A program made the position numbers and the translations under genes. Shown here one piece after another: positions 34,001 through 43,562 of a DNA stretch of 64,000 bases (positions are counted from its first letter, which is position 1; each line of letters begins with the position of its first letter). The DNA is from Notolepis coatsorum (lineage: Eukaryota; Chordata; Actinopteri; Aulopiformes; Paralepididae). The notes below the pieces were generated by a model, which was given only the letters and a program-made list of their open reading frames with translations, was not told the DNA's origin and made no database searches. The DNA is taken from the NCBI GenBank assembly GCA_963971535.1, contig OZ020585.1, forward strand, positions 154,057,371-154,121,370, read 5' to 3'.

Positions 34001-36402
34001 AATGAGACATTCTCGCCCTTTATCGTCTTCAAATCTCGTCTTATTGTCCGAATTGTCATTTGGGTTTCGCTTCCCCGCAGCCCTAGCTGGGCCGCAGCGG
34101 AGGCGAGCAGCAGGGTCTTCTCTGACCCGCCATCGAGGACGGCGTAAGTGTCCAGGACTTTATTCTGGTAGCTTAGTGTCACACGCACTACTTTTAGGAG
34201 TACTCGGGCTCCACTGCTGCTGGCGGGATCGATGTACATGACGCTCGCTTTGCGGCTGGATGGTGCAGGTGAAGGGCGCCGTCTGTTACTGTCGTGAAGT
34301 ATGTCCAGATGGGCTCCATCGCACTTGGTGCACCTTTTCTTTAAGCGGCATTCGGCTGCCATGTGTGAGCGCGCACAGCGAAAACAGCGCTTGTTGGACT
34401 TTATCCATTGACCTGCTTCCTCCGCGTTCAGCTTGGGGAAGGAGTCACATTGCGCTAGCCAGTGTTCTTTCTCACAGTTGGGGCACACTATCTTCCACTT
34501 CTCCGTTCTGGAGGGGGTACTGTGGCTCCTGCTGCTCGGTACTGACTCCGATTGGTGCATCACAGTCACCGATCTTCTTCCATCATTTAGTCGTCTGGTT
34601 CCTTCTCTGGAGCCAGGGGTGCTCCGTCCGAATGTATCTAGCCGTAGGCTGCTGACTTCTCTCGCCAGGAAGTCCGCTAGATCGAGGAGGTTCGGTTCGG
34701 GGCCATTCGGGTCTCTGTGGTCCCTCTGCCGCCTAAAGCGCTCCTGACGAGCGGGCGGCAGCTTCTCCAGGATCCTTTCCACATTTGAGTTGGCGTAAAG
34801 TTCATACTTCCCCTTCTCTCTTTGCGCTCCCAACATCCCTACCAGGGACTGCACTCTGATGGACAGGTCGTCCAGTGCTCGATTGTCTATTGCTGGGGGT
34901 AAGCGGTCGATGTGTCGGATCTCCTGGATCACGTAATCCCATATGCGCCCATACCTCTGGTCCAATGCTACCAGCGCTGCTGTGTATGGGGTGGTGGAAG
35001 TCGCGTAGGCGAGCGCTATATTATGTGCGCGGGGCACCTTTAAGTGCTGCAGTAGGATGGCGTATTTGTGGCGTTCATCCAATACATCCACCAACATGGT
35101 CTCCAGACACATGCGGAGTTCTGTATACTGGGCCCGGTTCTCTTGGGTGAAGTCGGGTACCATAGGCGTGCCAATGTATGACGCTGACTGTGGATACATC
35201 GGCGAGCGTTGGGGGAGAGGCCTCCTAGGCGAGTCTCCTCCCGCTCCTTGGTATGGGCTGGTACCGGCAGTGTACCATGGCCCGCTTGTCCAGGTGCTGT
35301 TCCTCGGTGCGGGTCGTGCGTCGTGCTCACCCGTGTATAGAGTCGGGGGTCTGTAGCGCAGCTCCGCGGGAGTATAGCCTGGGCTGTACCGGACCTCCTG
35401 GTCCGGTAGAGTACTGTGCTGTCTTCGGGCGTGGTTCTCCTCCTCTTCCTCTTCGTCTTCAGTTAGGTCATCCAGTGCTTGTAGTCTCTGGTTTAGCCTC
35501 TCCACAGGATATGCTGCTCCTTCCCGGTTGCTAGGTCTCGCTTGGACCGGTGGGGGGAGGTGGTCTGTGGGGGGTATAGACCTCGTCTGTTGGTCAAGTT
35601 CAGGGTTGTTTACTCGGCTAGGGGATGCCGCCCTGGAGGTGTGTCTAGACGAGTTCCTGGAGCCTCTGGCGGAGGGAGAGGGTGTTGTCCGTCTGATCAG
35701 CTGTTCTATTAGTTGCGCTTGCTGTCTGTCGCGCTCTGCGTCCCGTAGAGCACCAGCAGCTGCTCGCTGGCTGTCTGCTCGGTCTCGGGCCACATTCTCT
35801 TCCATCTGAATGCGTCTTATTTCCAGGCGTATGTGCTCTTCTTCGCTCCGTTGCTGTATCTGCAATCGATCGCGTTCACCCTGGAGTCTATCGCGTTCAG
35901 TAGAGGCTTTCAGGCTGACGAGGAATGCCTGCTGTAGGGTCCTCTCTGCCTCGCTGGGAGAAGGCGGTTGTATAGGGGAGCCTTCCCTCGGGGTACTCCT
36001 TGCGGAGCCTTGGAGCTCTATCTCCACGGTGCTCTCCCCGTCTTCTTCCGTGCCGAGTTCTCTCTCGGTAGCGTTGTATTCCTCCCGGGACTCATCGGGG
36101 ACTACTTCTTCAGTACTGGCGGGGTGTGAAGTCATGTCTGGTTCCCACTGGTCCCCACCGTGAACTTGGTCAGTTACATTAGAGCCCGTAGGGGCCTCTA
36201 TGGTCGGGGTAGTCTGGGCGTTGGGGTTAGACATACTTTTACTTTCTAGTTTTACCGCGTTTACTGTTAGTAGAAGACTAGGTTGTTGACTGACAGCGTA
36301 AGCCTCTAAGTACTGAGGGAGCCGTCGTTCGCGCTGCGGGCGTTGGTTAGGAGGATCGTTTCGTGGAGTGTTCATCATAGGCCATTTCAATATTAATAAC
36401 AC
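31093..36402 (-). CDS. BEL/Pao gag-pol coding region
   Basis: One long frame of about 1,770 codons on the minus strand. Seen in order: a charged Gag with a coiled coil (ERDRLQGERDRLQ, about 35960-35700), an acidic stretch and then a conserved Gag block (AQYTELRMCLETMLVDV, about 35140-34700). Cysteine clusters follow (CPNCEKEHWLAQC and CFRCARSHMAAEC, about 34490-34330), then a Pao-type protease (DGGSEKTLLLAS, about 34130) and reverse transcriptase with GDIKGMFLQVRL and YVDN (about 33130-32860). RNase H carries HVFSDASEVAYGS and LWSDSTTVLAWI (about 32330-32050). The C-terminal integrase-type tail (VMIVDQSLPRAMWPAG) ends the frame. Parts listed are those visible; the element as a whole seems incomplete. 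Confidence 0.9.
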   Translation of the reverse strand: MLLILKWPMMNTPRNDPPNQRPQRERRLPQYLEAYAVSQQPSLLLTVNAVKLESKSMSNPNAQTTPTIEAPTGSNVTDQVHGGDQWEPDMTSHPASTEEVVPDESREEYNATERELGTEEDGESTVEIELQGSARSTPREGSPIQPPSPSEAERTLQQAFLVSLKASTERDRLQGERDRLQIQQRSEEEHIRLEIRRIQMEENVARDRADSQRAAAGALRDAERDRQQAQLIEQLIRRTTPSPSARGSRNSSRHTSRAASPSRVNNPELDQQTRSIPPTDHLPPPVQARPSNREGAAYPVERLNQRLQALDDLTEDEEEEEENHARRQHSTLPDQEVRYSPGYTPAELRYRPPTLYTGEHDARPAPRNSTWTSGPWYTAGTSPYQGAGGDSPRRPLPQRSPMYPQSASYIGTPMVPDFTQENRAQYTELRMCLETMLVDVLDERHKYAILLQHLKVPRAHNIALAYATSTTPYTAALVALDQRYGRIWDYVIQEIRHIDRLPPAIDNRALDDLSIRVQSLVGMLGAQREKGKYELYANSNVERILEKLPPARQERFRRQRDHRDPNGPEPNLLDLADFLAREVSSLRLDTFGRSTPGSREGTRRLNDGRRSVTVMHQSESVPSSRSHSTPSRTEKWKIVCPNCEKEHWLAQCDSFPKLNAEEAGQWIKSNKRCFRCARSHMAAECRLKKRCTKCDGAHLDILHDSNRRRPSPAPSSRKASVMYIDPASSSGARVLLKVVRVTLSYQNKVLDTYAVLDGGSEKTLLLASAAAQLGLRGSETQMTIRTIRRDLKTIKGENVSFSIAASGQPERRYQIADAFTSQEIGLSRYTYPVAKLMEKYAHLRKLPIPLIDNAMPTLLIGSDHADLIVPIDRVHTGPRGCPAAVETRLGWTLQGPLAKSLNRSTATRCLHSRVTEGETALLQHVERLWSLEQMPFKNGKKDIRSKDDIYAIHLLETGTKRVPVNGVLRYATPLLRREGMPTFHAKTDAIERYLLNTERRLAKNPAQESVYRAEIEKLITAGHVTKMDIKEADQTTESWYVPHHKVHHNGKDRIVFNCSYQIGSQNLNKELLPGPTLGPSLLGVLLRFRQEKVAISGDIKGMFLQVRLVEADKPLLRFLWREKPGDEHPAIYQWEVLPFGTTCSPCCATFALQKHVAEDPAADEEVRHSVKNSFYVDNCLQSLSTQEEAEALLIKLRASLIKGGFDLRQWASSDPQVLRSLSSEDKAASSETWMSTIPGEAQEMTLGLVWRFKTDSLHYRHKPLTTEQGRPAAAPTTRRSVYTTLARQYDPLGCILPYTTRAKMIVRALWDKDQGWDDPIPAHLASTWREWEMELHSLPGVNMRRSYFPPTVRPETCKMDLHVFSDASEVAYGSVAYLRAQDQGGEIYTAFVLARSRIAPRKQQSIPRLELCAALAGAHLATLIQRELTIPVSRTILWSDSTTVLAWIKSDSCKYKVFVGVRVTEIQDLTEELTGETEWRYVDTKQNPADVITRGMPLDDLTRRNVYSDGPAFLRLPEGQWPMPIPREASPEEVEIKKSVFCGLSTVASTDPNINDCTSIESAQQRTFLRYHLECKSPADMSAANYEEAELLLLQRAQRDSFPDELACLQGGKPVPSDSRLIHLAPESDAHTLIRVGGRLRRAPNLPDDIKYPIVLNGRRMWRYSQVLADKFWNSFLLHYLPSLQTRQKWVKERDNLTEGTVVMIVDQSLPRAMWPAGRVSKVITGADGKVRAAEVLVQGRTYTRPVARLIELPRLPDTIDDDHDPTTL

Positions 36403-36426
36403 TATATTAATATTACACTAATTACC

Positions 36427-36444
36427 ATCCGGCTCGAAGGACCA
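36427..36444 (-). other. BEL primer-binding site, tRNA-Tyr
   Basis: On the minus strand, two bases inside the LTR, TGGTCCTTCGAGCCGGAT matches the complement of the vertebrate tRNA-Tyr 3' end (ATTCCGGCTCGAAGGACCA from memory) almost throughout. The same site is used by the related element at 62070. Confidence 0.8.
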
Positions 36445-36446
36445 AT

Positions 36447-37880
36447 TGTAACTGAGGGGTACAATTCCCTGACTGTATTACTAGATATGATACTTACTAC
36501 CACTACCTTTGTACTTAATATTCGGCCACCCAGTACACGGCATAAATATATTATCATGAACACTCTCACGTAGATGAAACGGATCCAACACAAATGTACG
36601 AATTAGAAACAGGTCTTTATTGCCTACACAGCGATGGTGTGTAGACTAAACACTTAATCACTTAATTACATTTATGAATTGAAATAGTATGCACTTTTAT
36701 GGCAAGGAGTATTCGTCGGTATATCAATAGATAATGTCCAATCTCTGAAGGCGCAGGTGGTAAATATACGACCTGGAATAGTTAAGGAATAACAGCAATG
36801 ATACTTTAATGATTATAGGCTGGATACACTAGAGGGGGTTAATCCGGTCGCTTGTAAGCCGACAGGAGTAGGAGGGGGGGGGGGGTAGAATCCAGCTGCC
36901 TCGTCCGGCCAAGGGTATCCCAGGAGAACCCACTGTAGTGCCGTTCAATGCGCCGGCGATCCTTGGACCACAGATGAAAGCAGGTGGACTCTTTGTGGGC
37001 CGGCTCTCTCCGGTCCACGGGGGAGAGATGTGGAGAGACCTCGTCTTGCAGAGCGTCTCCTCACCTTGCGACCTCTCCAGGGGGGGGGGGTTCCAACACA
37101 CGGTAGTGTCGGGGGTCTTTATCCATAGAATAATCAAAGTATCCAAAGCATAATCCGTGCCTGGGAAGGCGGGCTGTCGTCGGTAGAATAATCCGGTATA
37201 CAGGTCCACTCGCTCGTCGGCTCTGGGGCTCCTCGGGTGCAGCTTCACATAGGGTCAACCACCCTGGGTAAGCAGCCAGTTCTCTGCCCGAAACGATGGG
37301 GTACCGACGACGGTAGTATTCTCACCGCACGAAGCACTATATATTAACAGACTATTATTAGCTTAATAGACTACGTCCAACTCGACGATATAGTGCCAAA
37401 TATGACTATTCAAATATTAATATACACGATGTCTCAATACCGATGGTAGGCGAACTTGGCCTTACTCCCACACGTGGCATCGCGGGGAGGCCTTACGTCT
37501 GTGACTCTATTGGAGGGCAAGAAACTGGACTGAAAAGAAAGTCCTACTTTAGTAGCGCAGTATATATACGCACTATGAACAAATAGTCCCATTAGTGGTG
37601 CGGTAGCCAAATTCCTACGCGGAACTAGGACTTGTTCGTACATGTCGAGCGGTACGTTTGAACTGGGTCTGAGGGGTATGGCAGCCTGGCACCAAGGTCT
37701 CGACCAATAGTAGAATGGAGACTATTATGGGATGTTCAGTAGGCTAGAATGGATATTCAATGCATATTGTACAAGGAATATACAAGGGATATCAGGGAAT
37801 ATTAGAGAATATACAAATACAATTAAATATATATATATAAATAAATATATATATTCGGTTTAATCTGGCCCTTCACAACA
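36447..37880 (-). repeat. BEL 5' LTR
   Basis: This is the upstream LTR for the minus-strand element, paired with 29549-30983. It is followed by the second copy of accat and then by the remainder of the host LTR. Confidence 0.93.
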
Positions 37881-37926
37881 ACCATATTGCATCTTCCACC
37901 TACCCCTGTCTGCTACCTTTGTTACA
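37881..37926 (+). repeat. 5' LTR of gag-only element, part 2
   Basis: The sequence accatattgcatcttccacc onward matches the end of the LTR at 40206-40251 and closes with ttaca. Confidence 0.88.
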
Positions 37927-37930
37927 TTGA

Positions 37931-37948
37931 TGGAGAATGCGGGCATTG
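37931..37948 (+). other. primer-binding site, tRNA-Ala-like
   Basis: TGGAGAATGCGGGCATTG, four bases after the LTR, matches the complement of a vertebrate tRNA-Ala (AGC) 3' end with one difference, from memory. Confidence 0.65.
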
Positions 37949-38042
37949 CAATTTGTTTGTACAATAATCAAACACTGTTAAAAGCTGCATGGACAAATAG
38001 TAAACAGACTTGATTTTGAAAAAAAAAAAAAAAAAAAACAGA

Positions 38043-39079
38043 ATGGAGAACCTGGTGATACAGCTGTTAAAGGCCAATGAGGAGCAGAAGACTATGCACC
38101 GGGAGATCCTGGCAGAACAAAGGCAGCAGAATGCTCTCATATATGCAGAGATGAAGAAAGGTACGGCGCCAGGCCCTACCCATCACAGTGGAGCTGGGGG
38201 TCAACCAACCCGAGCAGGTTTATCCCCAAGATGACTGAAAATGATGATGTGGAAGCCTATTTTCTGGCATTTGAACGAACAGCCACCAGGGAGGGGTGGG
38301 CTGAGGACACCTGGGCAGATCTCATTGGACCTTTTCTCACCGGGCCTGCGCAGCATGCCTATCTTGACCTCTCCCCTGAACAAGCTAAGGTATATACCCA
38401 TCTAAAAAAAGAAACTTTGGCTAGGTATGGTTACAGCCTGCATGCTCGAGCTCAAATATTTCATGAGTGGAAATACACACCAGAGATGTCTGCCAGAGCC
38501 CAGCTGTATGACCTAGCTCGTTTGGGCAAATCCTGGCTGACTAATGACCCAGAGGGGGTGAGTGTGTTGGAGAGAGTGGTTATGGACAAATGTATCAATA
38601 CATTACCCTATGATACCAAGAAAATGGTGAGCCATGGTAACCCAACCGGGATTGATGATCTGGTCAATCTTGTTGAAAGCCACCAGGTCACAATTGAACT
38701 GCTAAAGTCAGGAAGGACTGAGCGACCAGAGGCTGGGAAAAACACTTTCCCCAGAGTGTGGGAAAAAGAACCAGAGCGAGAAGACCAGGTGCTGAGACGC
38801 AGACGGTTCCCAGTGCTTGGGGATAGGAGGAGGTGCTTTGAGTGTGGAGAGGTGGGACACCTCGCCTGGGACTGCCCCACAAGGGATGAATCCATGCCTA
38901 CTGCGGCCTCGGCTGGTGGAGGCTCAGGGAGGCCTTGCCACCTACTGGACTCCTGTTGGGCCACTGCCGGTAAAAATAGGGGATGCAGACCAGAGAAAGA
39001 CTTTCGTCTTGTTTACGTCCGGGTCCCCCATTTTCAATTCATCATAACATATATGACATGTAATACAGATACAGTCTGA
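38043..39079 (+). CDS. SCAN-like Gag of non-autonomous LTR element
   Basis: The region begins MENLVIQLLKANEEQ and carries a charged helical head, then a capsid domain with DVEAYFLAFERTA, WADLIGPFLTGPAQHAYLDL and LARYGYSLHARA (about 38255-38500), much like the SCAN-type capsids of gypsy elements. It ends with a CCHC zinc knuckle CFECGEVGHLAWDC (about 38835-38876). No protease or polymerase follows: the plus strand passes into a tandem array and the downstream LTR. The Gag texture is well preserved. The region as a whole may have about one break. Confidence 0.85.
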
Positions 39080-39356
39080 GCTCCGTTTTTATTACATATT
39101 TGATCACATTCTTGTTTATGTTGTTCATTTCATAACCTTTTCATATAATTTGTTTTGAAAATATTGAGGCCAACATGGCATTTCGAAAGCCTTTCTGGTG
39201 ATTGTAAGTGCATAAATTAAGGAGTACACCACTTTATTCTTTTAAGTGTTGGTCCGCGAGCGATACCCATCTGGGTGGCCCGCGGACCCATCTGGGCCTC
39301 TCTCGCCGGACATCTGGGCCTCTCTCGCGTACCAAAAGTTGTAGGCGCGCGCGGAT

Positions 39357-39560
39357 CAAAACATGTCAGCGCGCGCAGACCAACTGGACCTCGGTGTCTG
39401 TATTCGACAAAACATGTCGGCGCGCGCAGACCAACTGGACCTCTGTGTCTGTATTCGACAAAACATGTCGGCGCGCGCAGACCAACTGGACCTCTGTGTC
39501 TGTATTCGAAAAAACATGTCGGCGCGCGCAGACCAAATGGACCTCGGTGTCTCGTATTCG
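39357..39560. repeat. 51-bp tandem repeat, four units
   Basis: Units with acatgtcggcgcgcgcagac as core begin at 51-base spacing (39361, 39412, 39463, 39514). The period is seventeen codons and stays open in several frames on both strands. It lies between gag and the downstream LTR of the non-autonomous element. Confidence 0.9.
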
Positions 39561-39783
39561 ACAGGCTTTTGTCCCAATCGGCGCACCAACTGGCCCTCTC
39601 TCGCGGACCAACTGGGTCGCGCAGGATAACTGGATAGGCGGTGTCCTGTATAAGTCAGGCTTTGGATAGGCGGTGTCTTGTATTAGTCAGGCTTTTGTCC
39701 CAAACGGCGCCTCATAGTCCCGGAGGAATGCCCTCTGGACCTTATTTGCCTCTCCCAAGCAGGGACTGAAGGGGGGGGGGGTA

Positions 39784-40251
39784 TGTAAGGGGCTGAGTGG
39801 AATGGTGATCAATGGATGCTATGTTCCTGCCTGTTGGCTCCCCCCAATGGAGAGAAGAAGACTGACACCTGCACACATGCAGACACACACACACAGCTGT
39901 CTTTCAATTAGCAATCAGCATGCCTCTCAAAGAGGCCAGACCAAGAACATCAGAGGGTGTCTTGGAATGGAGAGTGGGAGAGCTGTGGGGAGACAACCAA
40001 ACTGTGAGTTAAACAGCCGGTAAGCCGGACAGCGGCCCGGCCTAGTTAAAGACTGGACTATTAGCAAAGACAATTCGGTGTTTCACTGGGAGCCAGTATG
40101 ATTTTAGTTTGTTTCTTAATTTTCTGTTTTGTTTAAATAAATGCCCCTGGCCATTGTCCAGCGGGGAGCTAAAGCTGTTTGACTGTGTGTTTGATTATTT
40201 GTACAACCATATTGCACCTTCCACCTACCCCTGTCTGCTACCTTTTTTACA
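39784..40251 (+). repeat. 3' LTR of gag-only element
   Basis: It begins TGTAAGGGG after a G-rich purine tract and ends at 40251, followed by the target duplication acac. It matches the split 5' LTR. Confidence 0.92.
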
Positions 40252-40256
40252 ACACT

Positions 40257-40690
40257 TTCTAAGAATTGTTGATAAATGAGGGCCCAGGCCCATTGCAAGT
40301 TGCTGTACTCTGTTGTCTACTCTACGCCATCCTAGGTTGTCAAAGTGGGCAGGGGTGAGGTTGGTTCTAGGGGTAAGGTCAAGTAGTAGTCTGACCAGTT
40401 TGTTTTGTGATGTTTGTAATCTTGTTTTTAGCGCCTTTGAGGTGCTTTGGTACCATGAGGTGCAAGCATAGTCGTAGTACCCTTGAAGGAGTGCTCCTGC
40501 CAGAGTCTTCAGGGTATTCTTGTTTACCAGAGAGGAGATCCGGTACAAGAATCTAGTTCGTTTGTTGACTTTTTTTATTACATTGGATGCCATTTTGTCA
40601 TAGGAAAGATTTGCCTCTAGGATGGAACGCAGGTAGGTAATTTCATCTTTCCTTGTGACAATATTGTCACCCACTGTAACTGAGAAGCCG
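40257..40690 (-). mobile_element. LINE ORF2 C-terminal fragment
   Basis: The minus strand reads VTRKDEITYLRSILE, then NKRTRFLYRISSLVNK, LQGYYDYACTSWYQS and SQNKLVRLLLDLTPR, a pattern found in the region after the reverse transcriptase core of fish non-LTR elements. It differs from the L2 copies in this window. A stop lies near the left end and the LTR element with target acac is inserted directly beyond. The clade is not certain. Confidence 0.7.
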
Positions 40691-41129
40691 TCGGTACCTA
40701 GTAACCGGAGAGTTTATCCAGAAGTGGAGATGCCATCTACTTTTTAAATAATTCTTTAGTAAGGGTTATCTGTTTTTTGGACATGGCTGATGATGAGTCC
40801 CTCGTCCACAAGATTTGTATCAGTTTTAGACCATGGCTAAATAAATCAGTCTAGATGTTTGACATAGGTATGCATTCATGCATACTGTATATTTATACCC
40901 AATATTTATCTGTTTTGAAATGGCATGCAACTAAAGCAATTAATTAATCTCTACTGCAACTTTGACTTACAACCAGTTTACATATCCTCAGGCAATTTCT
41001 ACATCCTCGGGGGAATTTCCACATAACAACAGGCTATTGTAATCTCACAGGAATGTCTGCTGCTTTAAAACAATGAGATGAATGGCAGCTCACCCGGTCT
41101 GAGCTCCATATAATTCTAAGCGTTCTGCT
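40691..41129. other. unassigned spacer
   Basis: Low-complexity AT-rich DNA without a recognised element or frame. Confidence 0.35.
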
Positions 41130-41395
41130 AATCAGGACAACTTTGGAGGGAAGACTGTGTGTGTGTGTTTCTGTTGCTGCCCCCAGACTTTGGAACATCC
41201 TGTTTTATCTTATTTTGTTGTATATCTGTACTGTACACTATTGGCTTCGTACTGTTTTGTTGGCACATGTTACAGTATACTGTGGTGTTGTGTCATTTAG
41301 TTTTGCGTATATTGCAATGTATTTTATTGTAATGACTAGAAAGCACTTTGGCTCAACTCCTGTTTTTAAATGTGCTATATGAATAAAAGTGACTC
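41130..41395 (+). mobile_element. L2-type LINE 3' end
   Basis: The plus strand reads FGGKT and SVAAPRLWN, the usual C-terminal phrase of L2 ORF2, followed by a 3' untranslated region with aaagcactttgg and aatgtgctatatgaataaa. This is a 5'-truncated copy of about 270 bp. Confidence 0.7.
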
Positions 41396-41874
41396 CTTCT
41401 CATCACTTCCTGTCTGACGGTGTGACCAGGACCAGGGGCGGGTTTAGGATTGTAGGAGATCCGGGCTTAGCCCAGATAGGTGCCCCTGGTGCATTTATTT
41501 TTATTTATTATTTTTTTTGGCAGGCAAGGGGCAGTTTTTTTTTAATTTAATGAACCTGTACGTGCAATTTCCTGCAATATAGAGCCTTCAATCTTGACCA
41601 ATAAAGCTGCTCTTTTCACTATAAAACTCAGTTAACCATAACGTGCTAGACATCACATGCTAAACTATATATATATCTGTACACATGGCCGCCTAGTTAT
41701 AGTTGAAAGTGGGGGTGCAAGATTTTTTTTTTTTTTTTTTTTTTTATATATATATATATTTTTTTTTTGACAGGCAAGGTGTGGTTTGGAGGGGGTCCGG
41801 CACGACCCCCTCCATGGCAGATTTTATTTTTTATTTAATGAACCTTTACGTGCAATTTCCTGCAATATAGAGCC

Positions 41875-43167
41875 ACCACTAGACCCCTGGCCCTTCTATC
41901 ATCTTTGTTTTACTGTGTCCTACCTAGGGTGACCAGGTGTCCCCCTTTTGGTTGTACTGTCCCACCATTTGACCAAATGTCCCGCGTCCCTCATATTGAG
42001 AGGATGTCCCTCTTTTCGAAGCCAAAAAAAAACATGCGTCTAAAAGCCCCTCCCTACAGACAGTAAACGTAGCAACCCGCCTCTTGTCCACACACATTGC
42101 TCTGATTAGTTATAGTACTTCAGCGCGCTGCTTGCCTGCTTGTGACGTGACTGAGACTGAGTCGTGACGCTACCTCATATCGCAAATCTGATTGGTTATA
42201 GTAATTTAGCGCACTGCTCTGCTCGTGAGAGTTGAACTTGTGACGCTCCCTCATATCGCAAATCTGATTGGTAAAAAAAAAAAAAACAACATTACAAGCG
42301 AACTAGTTCAAGATGTAAAGCAGTAAAAAGAAACGGACCTGCAGTTACAACCAAGACTGGCAAACGACACATGACTGGGTGAGGCAGATGGCAGGCAATC
42401 CGCAGCAGGCTTTCTGTGTTTTGTGTCATAGTTAGTTTTCAATTGCGCATGGAGGAGAATACGACTTGAAGCGCCACAGTGGACGTGAGTCTCACTTGAA
42501 AGTGGCTCACCAAAAAGAAACATCCAGATCTATGGATAAGTTTCTTTTTAAACCAAACAATGATAGCCAGACGGACAAGGTCACTGCAGCTGAGATAACA
42601 AGTGTCTATCACACAGTACAAAACTCCCATTCATACTGTTTTCCCTAGTTCTGTGTTAACAGGGAATATCAAACACAAGACATTCCTGTCAAGTGATGAC
42701 GTTTGAATATTTAAAACAGATGTTAGGTGGTATTTAATTTGTATTTATTTTGATTTAACCTTTAACCTTTGATTTAAATCTATTCAGTGAAGACCATGGC
42801 AGTTATTCTAATACAAAAATTTACATTATCTATCTGTCCCACTTTGTCCCACCAAAATCTTACTGTTGTCCCACTTTGTCCCACCAAAATCTTACTGTTG
42901 TCCCACTTTTGGACTTTTTGCATCTGGTCACCCTAGTCCTACCAGTTTTTATTACTTTCATTGCTTTATTATGTTTTTAATCCTATATCTTGCACCATAC
43001 TGTTTGTTTTTGTTGCTTTCATTGCTTTGCTATGTTTTCTTTCTTTCTTTTAATCTTATACCTTGCCTCACACTAATTTGTTTTTATCAACTTGCTTGTG
43101 AAGCACTTTGGTGTCAGCTGCCGCTGCCTGGAAATGTGCTATACAAATTAAACTGACTTGACTTGAC
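41875..43167 (+). mobile_element. L2-type LINE 3' end inserted in a duplicated block
   Basis: The insertion is exposed by comparing the two copies of the surrounding block: agcc at 41874 should be followed by ttcaatcttgacc, which is found at 43168. The L2 tail carries gtgaagcactttggtg, aaatgtgctatacaaatt and repeats of acttg. It is itself opened by a hAT at 41925-42935. Confidence 0.75.
41925..42935 (+). mobile_element. hAT transposon, 1,011 bp, with BED-type fragment
   Basis: The terminal inverted repeats are tagggtgaccagg and its right-hand counterpart (ctggtcaccct). The perfect 8-bp target duplication is gtcctacc (41917-41924 and 42936-42943). The right end holds repeated units tgtcccactttgtcccacca. 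The interior (about 42310-42647) reads a decayed BED zinc finger (FCVLCHS, then LKRHSGRESHLK) followed by DKFLFKPNNDSQTDKVTAAE, the usual start of ZBED-like hAT transposases. The rest of the transposase is absent. Confidence 0.9.
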
Positions 43168-43562
43168 TTCAATCTTGACCAATAAAGCTGCTCTTTTCAC
43201 TATAAAACTCAGTGTATATTGCAGTATGATAGCCAATTACTATAATAATAATATATTAATATATATATATATACTGTATATACACTGTATATTGATTTTT
43301 CGCTCATTCATTTTTATTAAATCAATCTCCTTTCAAATAGGCCAAGTTTTAATAAGAAAGAGAAAAAAGATATATTTCCATTACCTGTAAATCTTGTGTC
43401 TCTTTCTCTCCTTCTCTGCCTCCTCCCTGAGTCTGCAGTGCACAATCATGACATCGATCTCAAAAAAAAGAAAAAAAAAATAAAAGTAAAAAAATAAAAA
43501 TAAAATGGAGGCCCCTCGTCACTATAGGCCCACGGGCTGCGGCCGTCGTTAATCCGGCCCTG

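Larger units (their letters stand above)
29549..37880 (-). mobile_element. BEL/Pao LTR retrotransposon, young
   Basis: This is an 8.33-kb element with LTRs of about 1,435 bp (29549-30983 and 36447-37880) and a perfect target duplication accat (29544-29548 and 37881-37885), inside an LTR of another element. On the minus strand the LTR runs from TGTTGTGAAGG to CAGTTACA. The primer site matches tRNA-Tyr. The coding region on the minus strand shows Gag, protease, reverse transcriptase, RNase H and an integrase tail. The LTR copies differ at only a few sites by eye, making this one of the youngest insertions in the window. It seems incomplete, with about one break. Confidence 0.93.
29123..40251 (+). 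mobile_element. gag-only LTR retrotransposon, split by a BEL element
   Basis: The LTRs are 29123-29548 continued at 37881-37926, and 39784-40251, starting TGTAAGGGGCTGAG and ending TTACA. The target duplication is acac (29119-29122 and 40252-40255). Without the BEL insertion the element is about 2.8 kb. It carries a primer site, a capsid/zinc-knuckle gag and a 51-bp tandem array, then a G-rich purine tract (about 39770-39780). No polymerase genes are visible, so it is non-autonomous. The LTRs are very similar by eye, apart from small differences, so it is fairly young, but older than the BEL inside it. Confidence 0.88.
41433..43562. mobile_element. old DNA transposon with CAGGG(G)C ends, hosting other elements
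   Basis: The left end caggggcgggtttaggat and the inverted right end cagggccggattaacgac resemble each other as terminal repeats. No matching 8-bp target duplication was seen. The interior holds a duplicated block: about 41520-41640 reappears as 41770-41874 plus 43168-43215, opened by an L2 insertion. No transposase of its own is visible. It is probably an old non-autonomous hAT-like element. Confidence 0.6.

Noticed and set aside
31676-36163. Many plus-strand frames over the BEL coding region
   Set aside because: They are shadows of the minus-strand BEL frame, which carries all the motifs.
41433-43562. A full hAT with an 8-bp duplication at its outer ends
   Set aside because: The flanks accaggac and ctcgtctg do not match, so only the end similarity is claimed.
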